64,000 nucleotides of DNA, taken from Ulota crispa. Taxonomy: Eukaryota; Streptophyta; Bryopsida; Orthotrichales; Orthotrichaceae. The DNA lies in NCBI GenBank assembly GCA_963920765.1, contig OY987244.1, positions 2,420,501 through 2,484,500 on the forward strand, read 5' to 3'. Positions 32,873 through 45,000 of this stretch are shown here, in pieces. The notes beneath the pieces were generated by a model that was not told the origin of the DNA, did no database searches, and saw nothing but the letters and a program-made list of their open reading frames with translations. Numbering within the stretch: the first letter of the stretch is position 1; every line of letters begins with the position of its first letter. The position numbers and the translations under genes are program-made.

Positions 32873-35707
32873 ATGGCGGACGTCCAGCATGACGAGCCCG
32901 CGCCGGAGCTCAAGGAGGATCTCGGCGGAGAGGTACACTCGCTCTCGTTTCTTTCCAACACCCCCTCGGATTTCGCAATTTATAGCTCGTCGTAGTGTTT
33001 TAGTGTACAATTTCTGCTTCAGGAAAGAGATTTTAGTATGCGAGTGAGAGTGCACAGCTGGTTTTAACTCTGGAAAGAGTCAGTAAGATCTAATGAGCTT
33101 TTTTAGGTTTTTAATGAGTTCTAATCGTTTTTAGGGTTTTGAATGAGTTCTAATCGTTTTTAGGGTTTGCACAGATAGGAGCGTTTGATCCTACGAAGAA
33201 AAAGAAGAAGAAAAAAGTTCGTATGGTCGAAGATGAGGAACCTGTGCCCGTGAAGGAAGTGCCGCCTGCTGTTGAAGGAGGTGTGGTGGATTCCACTTTC
33301 CTTGGTCTCAAGAAGAAGAAAAAGAAGAAACATGTAAGCTCTGGGGAATCGTTTGTATTGATTTGAAATCTTTGAAGAGCTAAATTGTTTGGTTTCGAAA
33401 TTTCGACTTTTTGCACTTGCTTTATTTGAGAGTTTTGCTGATGGTGGTAATTTGTCGTGTTTAGGTCGAAGGTGATTATTTGGAGGAAGAGAATGGCGAA
33501 GCTGAAGATGAAGCTAATGGTTAGTTCTGGTACACTTGTTAAATTTTGTGTTTGTTTGTGTAGATCGTTTTTTGTGTTTTGGAGTATGTGTGTTATTTTA
33601 TTGTAGTGCAAAGGTTGATATTTTGGGATTTTTACAGCTGATGCTGAACCTGAAGTTGAGGAAGATGAACCTGCTGAAGGTATCGAATTGGAGACCGCTT
33701 ATCCGTGGGAAGGGTCGGACCGAGACTATCAGTATGAGGAGGTAAAGACCTAAGGGTATAGTTTTAGGGTCTTGATACTGCCACCCCCCTCTTTTACATC
33801 ATTGTTCAATTTTTAGTGGTTTTTAGGGACATTTATATAAAAAAATGGAATTAAACATGTATCAAACGAAGTGATTTTTTTAGGTGTTTTTCAAAATGAT
33901 AAATTGCAATCAAAATTTTTGATAAGAAAAGATAATAGAGTGTTGTCTTTTCTTATCAAATTTTTTGATTGCAGTTTATCATTTTGGAAAACACCAACAA
34001 AAAATCACTTGGTTTGATATATATTTAATTCTAAATTTATAAAAAAATATCCCTAAAACCATTAAAATTTGAACAATGATGTAAAAGAGGGGGTGGCAGT
34101 ATCAAAAAGGAGGTGGCAGTATCAAGACCCTAGTTTTATAGTTCTTGAAAAATTCCATATTTTCTGCTCTTGGTTTTGTCATTTCTTTTAGAGCAGGCTT
34201 CCTTCAAATCGCTAATACAAATGGTAATGTCTGTGGGGATCTGTGCACAGCTACTAGGGCGAGTATTTAATATTCTGAGAGAAAACAATCCAGAGCTGTC
34301 GGCAGAAAGGAGGCGTACTATTATGAGACCTCCGCAGGTGCTTCGAGAAGGAACGAAGAAGACTGTCTTTGTCAACTTCATGGACCTTTGCAAGACGTAA
34401 TTTTTTTTCTCACTGTTTTCTTCAACATTTTCTCACTAAAACCTCGTTTGCCTGCTTTATAATCGTTCTATCTAACAATCTGTCAAGACATGTGAGGAGC
34501 TATGCCAATTTGATACTTGAGTTTTTTTGAATTATACTAATCGATATGCTCAATTGATACTTTGTGTTGGTGTGTAGAATGCATCGGCAACCCGAGCACG
34601 TTATGACTTTCTTGTTGGCCGAGTTGGGAACAAGTGGATCGTTGGATGGGCAGCAGCGTCTGGTTGTGAAAGGTCGATTTGCTCCTAAGGTGTTCGAGGG
34701 TATTCTGAGGCGTTATGTCAGTAAGTCTCTTCACCTTTGGCTACTTGAGAGTTTTCGTCTCCAAATGTTGATGAAACTCATTTACTTTAGTGTTGGAGCT
34801 GATGCTGATAACGTTTCCTCAAGTTTTTGGTTGGTGTGTCTGTTGAATAGTTAATGATTTTTTTTGCTCATTAAACGTGGACTGGAATACTGCGGTGCAG
34901 ATGAATACGTTATGTGCAATGGTTGCAAGAGTCCGGACACTATTCTTTCCAAGGAGAACCGGTTGTTCTTTCTTCGCTGTGAGCAGGTGAGTAACCTTTT
35001 ACTGTACACCTTTTCTCATAAATTGAAATTATCTTATATAATTTATCCCGTACATCCCTAAAGCTGAAAAGCAGAATTTTTAAGTTAGTATTTGATTAAA
35101 ATAACCCTCAAAACAATATTTCTATCATTCACAAAGGGCATGAACTTTTCTTTTACTTGGTCATTTTGTTACCTTCCTTAAACCTTTCTAAACCCTTTAT
35201 TTTAAGGGAAAATTTCATGGATACCCCTGAAGTTTGCCGTATTTTCATAGATACCCCTGCTTTTTCAGAAAATTCACAAATACCCTTGGACCAAAATTTT
35301 CAAGTGTTTGTTTTGTTGTGCACATCACTTCCTTCTCCCTTTGTGCGCACACTATTACTTTTTTGTTGTGCGTGTGCACAAAGGAAGAAAGGAAAAGGCT
35401 TGCACAACAAAACAAACACCTGAAAATATTGATCCAAGGGTATTTGTGAAATTTCTGAAAAAGCAGGGGTATCTATGAAAATGTGGCAAGCTTCAGGGGT
35501 ATCCATGAAATTTTCCCTTATTTTAACTGCATGGAATTGACTGTTTCGGCACTTAAGGTTTGATATTCACAAGTATGTTGCTTTTGGATGTCTTGTAATT
35601 ACATTTTTAATGGAATTTTTTGTCGACAGTGTGGATGCTCGCGATCAGTTGCTCCTATCAAAGCTGGATTCGTTGCCAGGGTCGGACGCCGTAAGACAAC
35701 GACGTAG
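32873..35707 (+). CDS. EIF2B-beta (eIF2beta): Translation initiation factor eIF2 subunit beta
   Basis: Eight exons give 276 residues, the usual plant length: 32873-32932, 33175-33333, 33465-33519, 33638-33741, 34251-34396, 34578-34720, 34901-34986 and 35630-35707. All junctions are in phase. Seen: two lysine blocks (residues 28-34 and 66-72) that in this family bind eIF5 and the catalytic eIF2B subunit, then an acidic stretch, then [30 protein letters not shown] and [12 protein letters not shown]2-C2 zinc ribbon (Cys 228, 231, 249, 252) lies near the end, which reads VGRRKTTT. The protein is part of the cytosolic eIF2 trimer that carries initiator Met-tRNA to the 40S subunit. Start chosen: ATG in a strong context (ACCATGGCG). 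Intron 4 carries a hAT-like MITE and intron 7 a Mutator-like MITE. Confidence 0.97.
33113..33170 (+). repeat. 29-bp tandem duplication ending at the intron 1 acceptor of eIF2-beta
   Basis: AATGAGTTCTAATCGTTTTT followed by AGGGTTT occurs twice in tandem (33113-33141 and 33142-33170), immediately before ACAG at 33171-33174. Each copy brings a candidate branch region (TCTAAT), a pyrimidine tract and a TTAG, so the true acceptor is preceded by a duplicated splice context. Confidence 0.85.
33767..34130. mobile_element. hAT-like foldback MITE in eIF2-beta intron 4
   Basis: The TIRs GGGTCTTGATACTGCC and GGCAGTATCAAGACCC match perfectly over 16 bp. An 8-bp duplication, TAGTTTTA, lies at 33759-33766 and 34131-34138; 8 bp is typical of hAT elements. 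The 364-bp body is self-complementary throughout (TTTTACATCATTGTTCAA and its complement). The right end has an extra partial copy of its GGAGGTGGCAGTATCA tail. Confidence 0.87.
35206..35517. mobile_element. Mutator-like foldback MITE (copy A2) in eIF2-beta intron 7
   Basis: This 312-bp foldback starts GGGAAAATTTCATGGATACC and ends in the complement. A perfect 9-bp duplication, TTATTTTAA, lies at 35197-35205 and 35518-35526. The arms are nearly identical and the duplication is intact, so it is a fairly recent insertion. It lies in the last intron, about 110 bp from the final exon. Confidence 0.92.
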
Positions 35708-37915
35708 AGTGTGGTTACTAGATATTAGCAAGACGGCATTTCAGGTGCTTGTTCCAAGCGGTTGGATCGTCTGTAATCGACTAGTTTTGATATTTGCAGA
35801 GTGTATTCCAAATGAGTCAGAAATCCACGCCGTTTTTTTCAATATGCACAGATGGTGTTCACTTCTCACCAGGGCACTGAGTTATCGTTTCTTTTCTTTT
35901 GTGATGAGATCTTAGCGTGAACTTGCATTGTAGTGCATATATTTCCTTCTCTGGTAGTAGGTTTTGTTTATCTAATTAGTGAGCATTTCTGCAGTACCGT
36001 AAGATCATTGTGAGTTATTCTGTTCGTTCCCCGAGGCGATCTTTGTCAGTTCACCTCGTTTGTTATGCTTGTGAAAGTGAACAGTAACGCATTCTGATAT
36101 TTTCGTGTGGATTTGCATGAAAATGATTCGGCAATGAAGCAGATGTCTTTCTTCTGAGTACTGAGGGCAAACTTCCATGCTGATCCAAACTAGTAAAACT
36201 TACAAACAACAAAAAAAATGCTTGTAGTGTAAAATTGTTTTTTGTTTGCTAGTTTTCCAAATCTAGGGCCAACATGGATGTTTTGCTTGTTGACCTTGGA
36301 ATTGGAATACGTCGAAACTTTCAAGTTTGGCAATGGAATTGGAATTGGAAAATGCATCCATGACAAGTAACATATTGCAAACTTATTTGCTGTTTTTGCA
36401 TTTTCGTATTTTGGGCTAGCGTGCAAGCTCACCCTTAGAGTAAAGGTGTCAAGAGCTACATGTCCGTTTTACGATCAATTTGCCATTCTTTATGTTATGT
36501 AAATGAACAAATATTTTTCAATAGTTATTTTTGAAAGACAAATGAAAGTTGCATATAACCCACTTGATTAATGCTTTTTGGGCTCAAGCATGAATTTTTG
36601 AAGTTGAAGTGACACACAGTTTGAAACAAGCTTTCACTACAATAGGTTCATTAAAAACTTCAACATGTGTCTTTGTGGTGCTGGATGCTTCCAAAATCAA
36701 AATGATGCTCTACTCTTTTCAGCTCAAAAATTAATAAAGAAACATATTATGGGCTTTACATTGATTAGTAGTTTTGAGCAAGTCATATGCAGGTTTGTTC
36801 TTATCCAATTTTTTTGAGTGTGCAATATTATTTACAAACTATGGTAATATAAATTTGGCCTTGTCTAAATTAATATTTTACAATACAACTTCTCAAGTTA
36901 CGTTTCAAATTTCACAAATCCTTGATCTCTAAGGATTAAGAAAAGTTTTCATTTTTCCGTAAGAACCTATCCGAGTTGAACCAGAAAGATAAATATATGC
37001 TGAATACAGTCACACACCTTATGTATCCAAGTTGTACTATTTCAATTTTGGTAATGAAATGACATAGATTGCTTTATCAATGTCAAATGTGTGGAAAATC
37101 GGTTAATTTTGTGACATTCCATGCTTCAAATACATGTCAAGGGATCTTGAGTTGGACCTTTGGTGTGCAAATGGATCTTTGTATTAAATAAAGATTTCAA
37201 AGGCAAGGGATGTAGCTATTAGGAATTGCTAAATTCATCACACATTTTGCTAAATCCACCACATCACATCATGTTTAAAAGTTCCACAAAGAAAAAATTG
37301 GGCAATAATTATTGGATGATCCTTTAATGATGATGACAAAGATACTCTTGTATTACGTATAACATGACAATTTTCATTCATATTTCATATGACACTTACG
37401 TGATTATCACAATGCAATATTCATGTTCAAACAACCTGAACTTTTTCTATGAACCTCATAAATCTTTTGTCCTACTATGTTCAAGATGCAATCTATACCT
37501 TGAATCAAGCTGTTTGTTTGTTTGTCACATTGAGATCTCTGGGACTATGTGTCTCTTGTTGCGTGCTTGGTACCGTCGGAAAGCTCTTAGCAAGGAGGTG
37601 TGCACGGGCTTGATTTTGTGACATTTGGGCCTACAATGGGAAAGTTATTGAATTTTGAAGTTTTTTATGGATTAAAATTTTAGAAAATTACTGATTGGCC
37701 AAAGACAAGTTCTATGTAAAAATAGGGTAGAGTACAAGTTTAACTAACGTAACATTTGGATGTCCATTTAAAAACAAAGTAGAGTACAAGTTTAACTGAA
37801 GTAAAGTACAAGTTTAACCACAAGTAACATCAGGAAATGGCATGAGGGGTGAAAATTGGGCCAACGGCATAGGGCCACACTAGTGTACTTGAATAGAAAT
37901 AACATGTTAGACTAA
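35708..37915. other. 3' flank of eIF2-beta and intergenic DNA, no gene seen
   Basis: AT-rich, no credible gene. It includes a reversed copy of the dispersed repeat of 3760-4694 at about 37240-37335 (GCTAAATCCACCACATC ... GATGATCCTTTAATGATGATG). The rest is unexplained. Confidence 0.5.
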
Positions 37916-38245
37916 GGGACGGTTCAGACTATGTCCCACGTCCCATCTGACGAAGTCCCTTAGGAGTGCAAAATCCCATCTTTGTGGGTTAGAAATGATT
38001 GGACTTGGGCTAAAAGATGGGTGGCCAAAATGCTAGATTCAATTTTAGAGTGAAGTCCTACTTTTTTTGGCGCCAAAACTTGGAAAAATGCTGACATGTA
38101 GGCTCCATGTAAGCAAGTGGGATGTGGGACTTGGGACAGAGTCTGAAACACCAAGTCCCATCTTTTGCCTCTCCGCCAATTAGATTATCAGATTTCATCA
38201 AATTTCAGTGGGACTTGGGACAAGGGACGCAGTCTGAACCGCCCC
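37916..38245. mobile_element. PIF/Harbinger-like (Tourist-type) MITE
   Basis: TIRs GGGACGGTTCAGACT and AGTCTGAACCGCCCC are flanked by TAA on both sides (37913-37915, 38246-38248). A 3-bp TAA/TTA duplication with G-rich termini is characteristic of Tourist/Harbinger MITEs. Sub-terminal TCCCACGTCCC and GGGACTTGGGACAAGGGAC motifs are repeated in both halves. 330 bp, non-coding. Confidence 0.82.
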
Positions 38246-38860
38246 TAAAAGGCAAAAATTAACTTTAGCATAATATACAAAGCCATTTCTTCATACTCAT
38301 TTTAATAAAAACTAAAAATTATAAAAACATAGATAGATTTGTTTATAATTAATTTCTTTAATCAAGATATAGGAAAGATGTAGGAGTAGGATGTCTTGTT
38401 AAGTCAAGCTCATTGCATTTTAAATTGGTCATTTTCAAAAGTTGTCTTCCTCGTCATCGTCATTGTGACGGCACCAAGGCTATTTCTTTTTGGCTTTCTG
38501 GTACCAGATTGCACCAAAAAAAATAGTCTGGCTAAAAAATGTCAAAAAAAAATGCCAAAAAATTTGGATGAAATTGCCAAAAAGGTTTCAAATTTTTAAA
38601 AAACCTATATGAAATCGTCAAATTATGAATGACAATCAAATCATAAACATGTAATGTAATATGTACTAATGTGATTTTATCTATCCAATAAGTGGATGAA
38701 TGTTGAAATTTGGAGCACCACTATAACATTTTAAATCGCCACTTCCTCACTTCTTAAAAAATGAAAATAATATCCCTGAACGGCACTCGTCGTCAAGTTC
38801 TAAGCTTATGAGAGACAGTTCGAGTTCTAAGCTTATAAGACAGAGTTCGAAAGAGAGCGC

Positions 38861-38870
38861 TGTATAAATG
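38861..38870 (+). promoter_or_regulatory. Putative TATA box of ARA1
   Basis: TGTATAAATG lies 172 bp upstream of the ARA1 start codon. It is preceded by two imperfect copies of a 27-bp motif beginning GTTCTAAGCTTAT (about 38798-38855). Spacing suits a plant promoter; there is no other support. Confidence 0.35.
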
Positions 38871-39041
38871 TGAAGGATTCCTGTAACTTATTGATCACCG
38901 CAAGCCCGGCGTTACGTTGCACGAAACTCATAATACAAGATTTGAGCCTTGCCTAGGGTTTTCGATCGATTTATTGAACGCCTAGTCTTGTCAAAGGATC
39001 GAGGAGCAGCAGCAGCTTTAAGCTAAGCTTAGAATTTGGCG

Positions 39042-42000
39042 ATGGCGGCATCAGGGAAGCCTGCGCCACTGGTGTTTGCATATTATGTCACAGGTCACGG
39101 CTACGGTCACGCAACGCGCGTCGTGGAGGTGCGCCAATTCAAAAAAAATGAAACTCTGGTTAGAATTTGAATATAAGTGCTTGTTAATGTGTACGGACGC
39201 TCTGTTTCGTTGGATTTGATAAATTAAGCTTAATGCGTGTTTGTGATCGGCAGGTAGTGCGTCAGTTCAAATTACTGAAAAAAAATGAAACTCTGGTTAG
39301 AATTTGAAAGTGCGTGTTGTGTATGGACGCTCTGTTTCTTGGATTTGGTATAAATTAAGCTTAATGCGAGTTTGTGATCGGCAGGAAACTCTGGTTAGAA
39401 TTTGAATATAAGTGCGTATTGTGTATGGACGCTCTGTTTCGTTGGATTTGAGATAAATTAAGCTTAATGCGAGTTTGTGATCGGCAGGTGGTGCGTCATC
39501 TTTGTCTGGCGGGACATGAGGTTCATGTTGTCACGGCTGCTCCGGAATTTGTTTTCAAGCGAGATTTTCCTTCTCCGAAACTTCATATTCGAAATGTATT
39601 ATTACAGCTCCGTTTATTTTTCATTTTTCTTTTATAGCTAAGCAATTGATGATAACTTTAATTGCGTGTGGAGTTTTAGAATTTAACTACTTCATTAGCC
39701 ATGAATTGTGGATCCATTTGAAATATGCGTGAGTGGTTGATTGATTGCTTTGCAGGTGTTGCTGGATTCTGGATCAGTGCAACCGGATGCTTTGACAGTC
39801 GATTGTCAGGGCTCACTCGAGCAGGTTCGAACATACACAAAATTATTATGTGTGTTTCTTGATTTCTAGTTCAGTAACAAATTGACAGTTTATTAACGTT
39901 TGTGAATCTTTGTAGCTGCACTTAATGCTTATGAATGAGTCCTTGAAACAGAATCGAAAATCAACGGAGTGTGTAGCAATATAAAATGGAATGAAACAGA
40001 CGTTTACTTGTTTTTGCGAAATTGATAAAATCAATGTACTGATTCGTGTGCGGAAGGAGCGATATAATGCAGCTTGATGCAACATCTTATTCCTGAAGAA
40101 ACTTCGTTGATGATATTTGATTCAATTGTTTATATATCATTTCTTGAATTCTCTCTATTAAATCTTATGTTGTTGTTTTTTTTTTTTTTTTTCTGAATTC
40201 TGACAAGTGCTGCGTCTCTTTGCTTATAACTCAATGCCTTTGTTTATTTCAAAGTTTAAATCCACAGCATATTTCACTCAATGAGGTTTAGTAAACTTGT
40301 CAACGGTATGATGTTAAGATCTATTCTTCGTGATGCTGTATTCAATGAAGTTGCTGACATTTGTCAAATCATGGTGATGTGCGAGTAGTATTCTAGAACT
40401 GCAGTGCTGAATCGGGATGCTTTGCTGGCTGTTGAAGTGGAGTGGCTGAAATCAATTAAGGCCAATCTTGTGGTAAGTGGTTATGCACGGCACAAACAGA
40501 GCTGGTTGTTTTGTCATATGGTTGGGATGCGAGCAGAAGTCAATGCACTCTAGTGAACTTACTGGACTTGAGTTGTGACGTTTTGATTAGAAATTGTAAT
40601 CACTTTCTTTCTGTTCGTTAATATGTTTGTTTGTACAATTAGGCGACAGACATTGTTCCAATTGCATGCAAAGCAGCAGCCCTAGCGGGCGTTCCATCTG
40701 TCTGTGTTACCAATTTCAGGTACACTTATATCTCGCTGTTCCCTTCAGCAGCTCTGCTGTGTCGAATTGAGATTGTTTAGGCCTTGGTTATAAGGCAAGG
40801 GACAAAAATATTTCACTCTCTTAAGTTTGGGGGTAATCAGATTTTTCAAGAAGTGCAGATTGGATGTGATCTTGGTAAAATTGTATTTTCTGTACCACCG
40901 AGTGACATGAGAATTGCAACAGCTGGGACTTCATCTACTCAGAGTACGTCACAGTCGCTGGAAAGCATCATCAATCTGTTGTTTGGCAGGTTTGAAGCCC
41001 TCTGCCCTTATCTATGAAAAGAGAATCGCTCGTTGAATCGATGCTATCTGTGATCATCACCGTTTCTTTAATACACGAATGAAGCATACTCCTTTAGTGC
41101 ATATTTGCCCCACTTTAAGATCTTAAGTTTCTACTACTCTACAATCTGTTTCTTAGATTTTGTATATCCCCTTCGATGCAATCCAGGTACAGCTAGTGTC
41201 TGTTTGTGATTTCATAAAGACGCTGGTAACCTTTCTTTTTGTTCAATGCAGATTGCTGAGGATTACTCACATGCACTCTTTCTAATTCGTCTACCTGGCT
41301 ATTGTCCAAGTAAGTTCTACGGACTTGGTCAATAATGATGGAGAATTGGAGAGTTCACATGCAACATTAATCGTTCAATATTTACATTGCTCAAATTATG
41401 CAAGATTGATTCATGTAACTATGAAATTGAGGATGATGCAGTGCCAGCATTTCGAGATGTGATTGATGTGCCCCTAATTGTTCGTGCTGTACGTCGAAGT
41501 CGAAAACAGGTAACGTGTTTCTCTTTTATATGAAATGCCAATGCATCCCGTAATCGTTTTTTGACTTTTTCGTATTCGAATCAGAGAGCCTGTAGGTCAG
41601 GTACTCTATTTTCTTGATTCTGTTGACTCGAAAAGATTAAGTAACATATCCTGGTTCGGAACAGGTGCGGAATGACTTGGGAGTTACCGAAGATGTGAAG
41701 GTGCTTCTATTTAACTTTGGTGGTCAGGTATTCTCCTCGAGCAAGTCCAACGACTTCCCCTAATGCCAATTTAAAGATTGTTGTCCCTCTGCAAACTAGG
41801 TAGCTTTTAGCTTCTTAACTTCTGCATGTATCAATCGCCTCTCTTCTTTTTGGATTCAAGGATCGTTTGAAGTAGAAAATGAAACGGGCAAGCGGATTAT
41901 TCGAATTTGTATGATATTTGATTTCGCACATGTCTGAGAACAGGATGCAGGGTGGTCCCTCAAAGACGAGTACCTGCCACCAAGCTGGTTGTGTTGGGTA

Positions 42001-45000
42001 TACCAATTCTCCACCTACAATGCAGCTAGGCCGTTTATCGACTAGTCCATCATTGCACTAAAACGTAGAATATGCCTCGTATGTATCATTTAAAGTCAGG
42101 AATGTAGGTCCAGAATTTAGAATTTGTAATGAAGTGGTTGGCTGTGCCAATGGGAATGGTTAGTAATGCGACACTGTCATTGATGTTTTGTTGGAAGGAA
42201 GGTCTGTGGTGGACCGGATGCGCAAGAGCTGGGCTCCAACTTCAAGCGCATGGCTCGTGATGCTTATATCCCTGATCTTATTGCAGCCAGTGACTGCATG
42301 CTTGGTACACTTTTCTCCTGGCATTAAAATATCGATATTAAGATTCTGGAGCTACCTTTTTCGTGTCTCTTCTTTCTAGTAGAAACCTTGGTAGAGGTAT
42401 TCCTGCTAAGTGGTAACTCAGAGCTGCAATTGTCGCAGGAAAGATTGGTTATGGAACCGTTAGTGAGAGTTTGTCTTGCAAGACACCTCTTGTGTTTGTT
42501 CGACGAGATCATTTCAACGAAGAGCCGTTTTTACGAAAGATGCTCGAGGTATCTCTACCTTGGAGGGAGCCTTTCCAGGGTGGACTGATGAGGGATTTTC
42601 TTGTATCAGCAGTTTCTGTGAATGCTGAAGCCAATGCCTTGCTTTATTAGATCTTATATGCGTCATACCTGAGAAAGATTTTGAGATATTGACTCGAAGC
42701 TTTTGATTTATGCAGTTCTATCGCGGAGGTGTGGAGATGAATAGACGCGATTTTCTGAGTGGTCGTTGGGTTCCATATCTTGAGCGTGCTTTGATTATTA
42801 AGCCGTGCTTCAATGGGTCTCTTAATGGAGGAAAGGTACAAGAGTTTTAAAGCGAAACACTTTGTTGTAATTGCACAATCTAGACCTGATAGTATGCTAA
42901 CACAATTGCGAATGGAGCAGATTGCAGCAACACTTCTAGAGAATGCCGCACAAGGAAAAGCGGATACTATCAAACCGGTTAGCTCCTCCTAACTGACAAT
43001 TTTTCTATACCCTATGCTCATTAAGATTGCTATTCTCTTGTTTATTTTTCTGAAATAATCAACTTAGCGGTTCTATCTGTGGTAGAGAGTATTTTCTGAG
43101 GCAACCCGCGAGTAACTTTTGCGAGTAATACCACTACCAAGTGACCAAACACTTGACAAGACCTAAGGTGAAGTATCTCATGTGCATCTTGAAATGAGTT
43201 TGGGCAGCAAAGTGGAGCTCGACGCTTGAGGGATGCGATTGTCTTTGGATTCCAACTTCAACGGCATCCTGGGCGGGAAATTGATATACCAGATTGGTAT
43301 GGTCCGAGCGAGACCAGGCTGAATCTTCCACCTGCTAGACCGTCTACTGAATACAAGAATTTCAGTATAGAGGGTGCTCCTCTTCACGATTTGTAAGTGT
43401 ATCAGGGATACATAAATACAACCACAAACAAGTTCCGGGAGAACATCGGTTTTATCTGTTTATGGAGCTCTTTTAAACCTGAACGGCGTACAGAAAACAA
43501 CTATTTGTACTTACAGCTACTTCGGTTCGTGCAGACGATCAGATGATTTTGAAGTCCTCGAGGGAGATCTGCAGGGACTTGCAGACACAGCGCAATTTCT
43601 TCACTCATTGGGACAGCTAGATGAGGTGGGCGATGTGCGAGCTTCTGATCTTGCTGAAGTGCCTCAACAACGAGAGCGTTTGGCTGCAGGGGGCCTGTTT
43701 CGTTGGGAGGTAATTTCTTACCTCTTTGTTGAAGTTACACATCCCGAAAACTTCCAAGCATGCACAATTTCTGTCATGAAGGTCAAGGTGAATTTGAATC
43801 GAGAATGTGAGTAATCATAATCTACTGCTAAGAAAGTCTCGGTGTAAATGACTCTTAATGGAAAACGACACTGTGAGCTTTCATTTGGGATTGATACTGC
43901 AGGACTCTAATTCGTTGTGGTGGATTAAGTTGAGTTCTGATGCTGTCAAAAGGACTGACAGTACGCTTTCATGCAGGATGATTTGTTTATTGCTAGAGCT
44001 CCTGGGCGTCTGGACGTCATGGGAGGAATTGCAGATTACTCAGGTAGCTTAGTTCTACAGGTAATTTTTCTGCTCTTGGACAAAGCAATTTCTCTATGTC
44101 CGACGTGTGAAGGTTGGACAATTAGTTATTGAAAATGATGAAAATGAGCATATTTTTCTTGTAGAATTAGGATGTCTCTTTATTTTGTCAGGCACAAGAT
44201 CTAACTGATATATTTTTCTGACATCTTGGCACACAATTTCCTTAAGCGTTGGCAACTTATAACTAATTGTAGCTGATTAGGAATGGTGTTTTGTTTTAGA
44301 TGCCTATAAAAGAAGCGTGCCATGTCGCTGTTCAGCGAAGTCTTCCCACCCAGCAAAGATTGTGGAAGCACACTAAGGCACGGCTGTCAGCCCAAGGTGC
44401 AGCAGCAAAGCCTGTGCTTTGCATCGTAAGTGGCTATCCATCGCTTTACGTAATCATTGAGTTCTATGGTAGTTGACATGTGTAGTTGACCATTCGAGCT
44501 TGGTTAATCTCCCTTTTGTGGAGTGGTTTGTTGCAGGTGTCATATGGGTCTGAGAAGGACAACCGTGCACCCACCTTCGATATGGATTTGTCTGACTTTG
44601 TTGATTCGAATGGGGATCCCATATCTTACGAGGCTGCACGCCAGTATTTTCAGCAAGCTTCTTCGCAGAAGTATGTTGTCGAACACTTTCCGCTTGCCAG
44701 AGCACATTATGGTGGCTGCTTCTGATAACTTATGTAAAATCGTCTTTTTTGGGCTATTTTTCAACTATTTTCTTTGCTGTACAGAACAGTAATTATTTGA
44801 GCTCAATATCGTCTGTCCCGTAGCTCTAAATGTCTCAGAATCGCAGCTCATCTCTTCTCGTTGAAAGTTTTCCACGTTACCATCCACACCCTGTACAGAT
44901 CACCGTCTGTGAGCTCCTGAAGCGGCAAACCTAACAGAGCAAAGAAACAACCTTTATGTGGTTGGTTTGACAATTGAACAGAATATTTTCAACGAAAAAG

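Noticed and set aside
33150-33611. 153-codon minus-strand frame
   Set aside because: Runs antisense through eIF2-beta exons 2-3 and introns; poly-Phe stretches are the complement of the lysine blocks.
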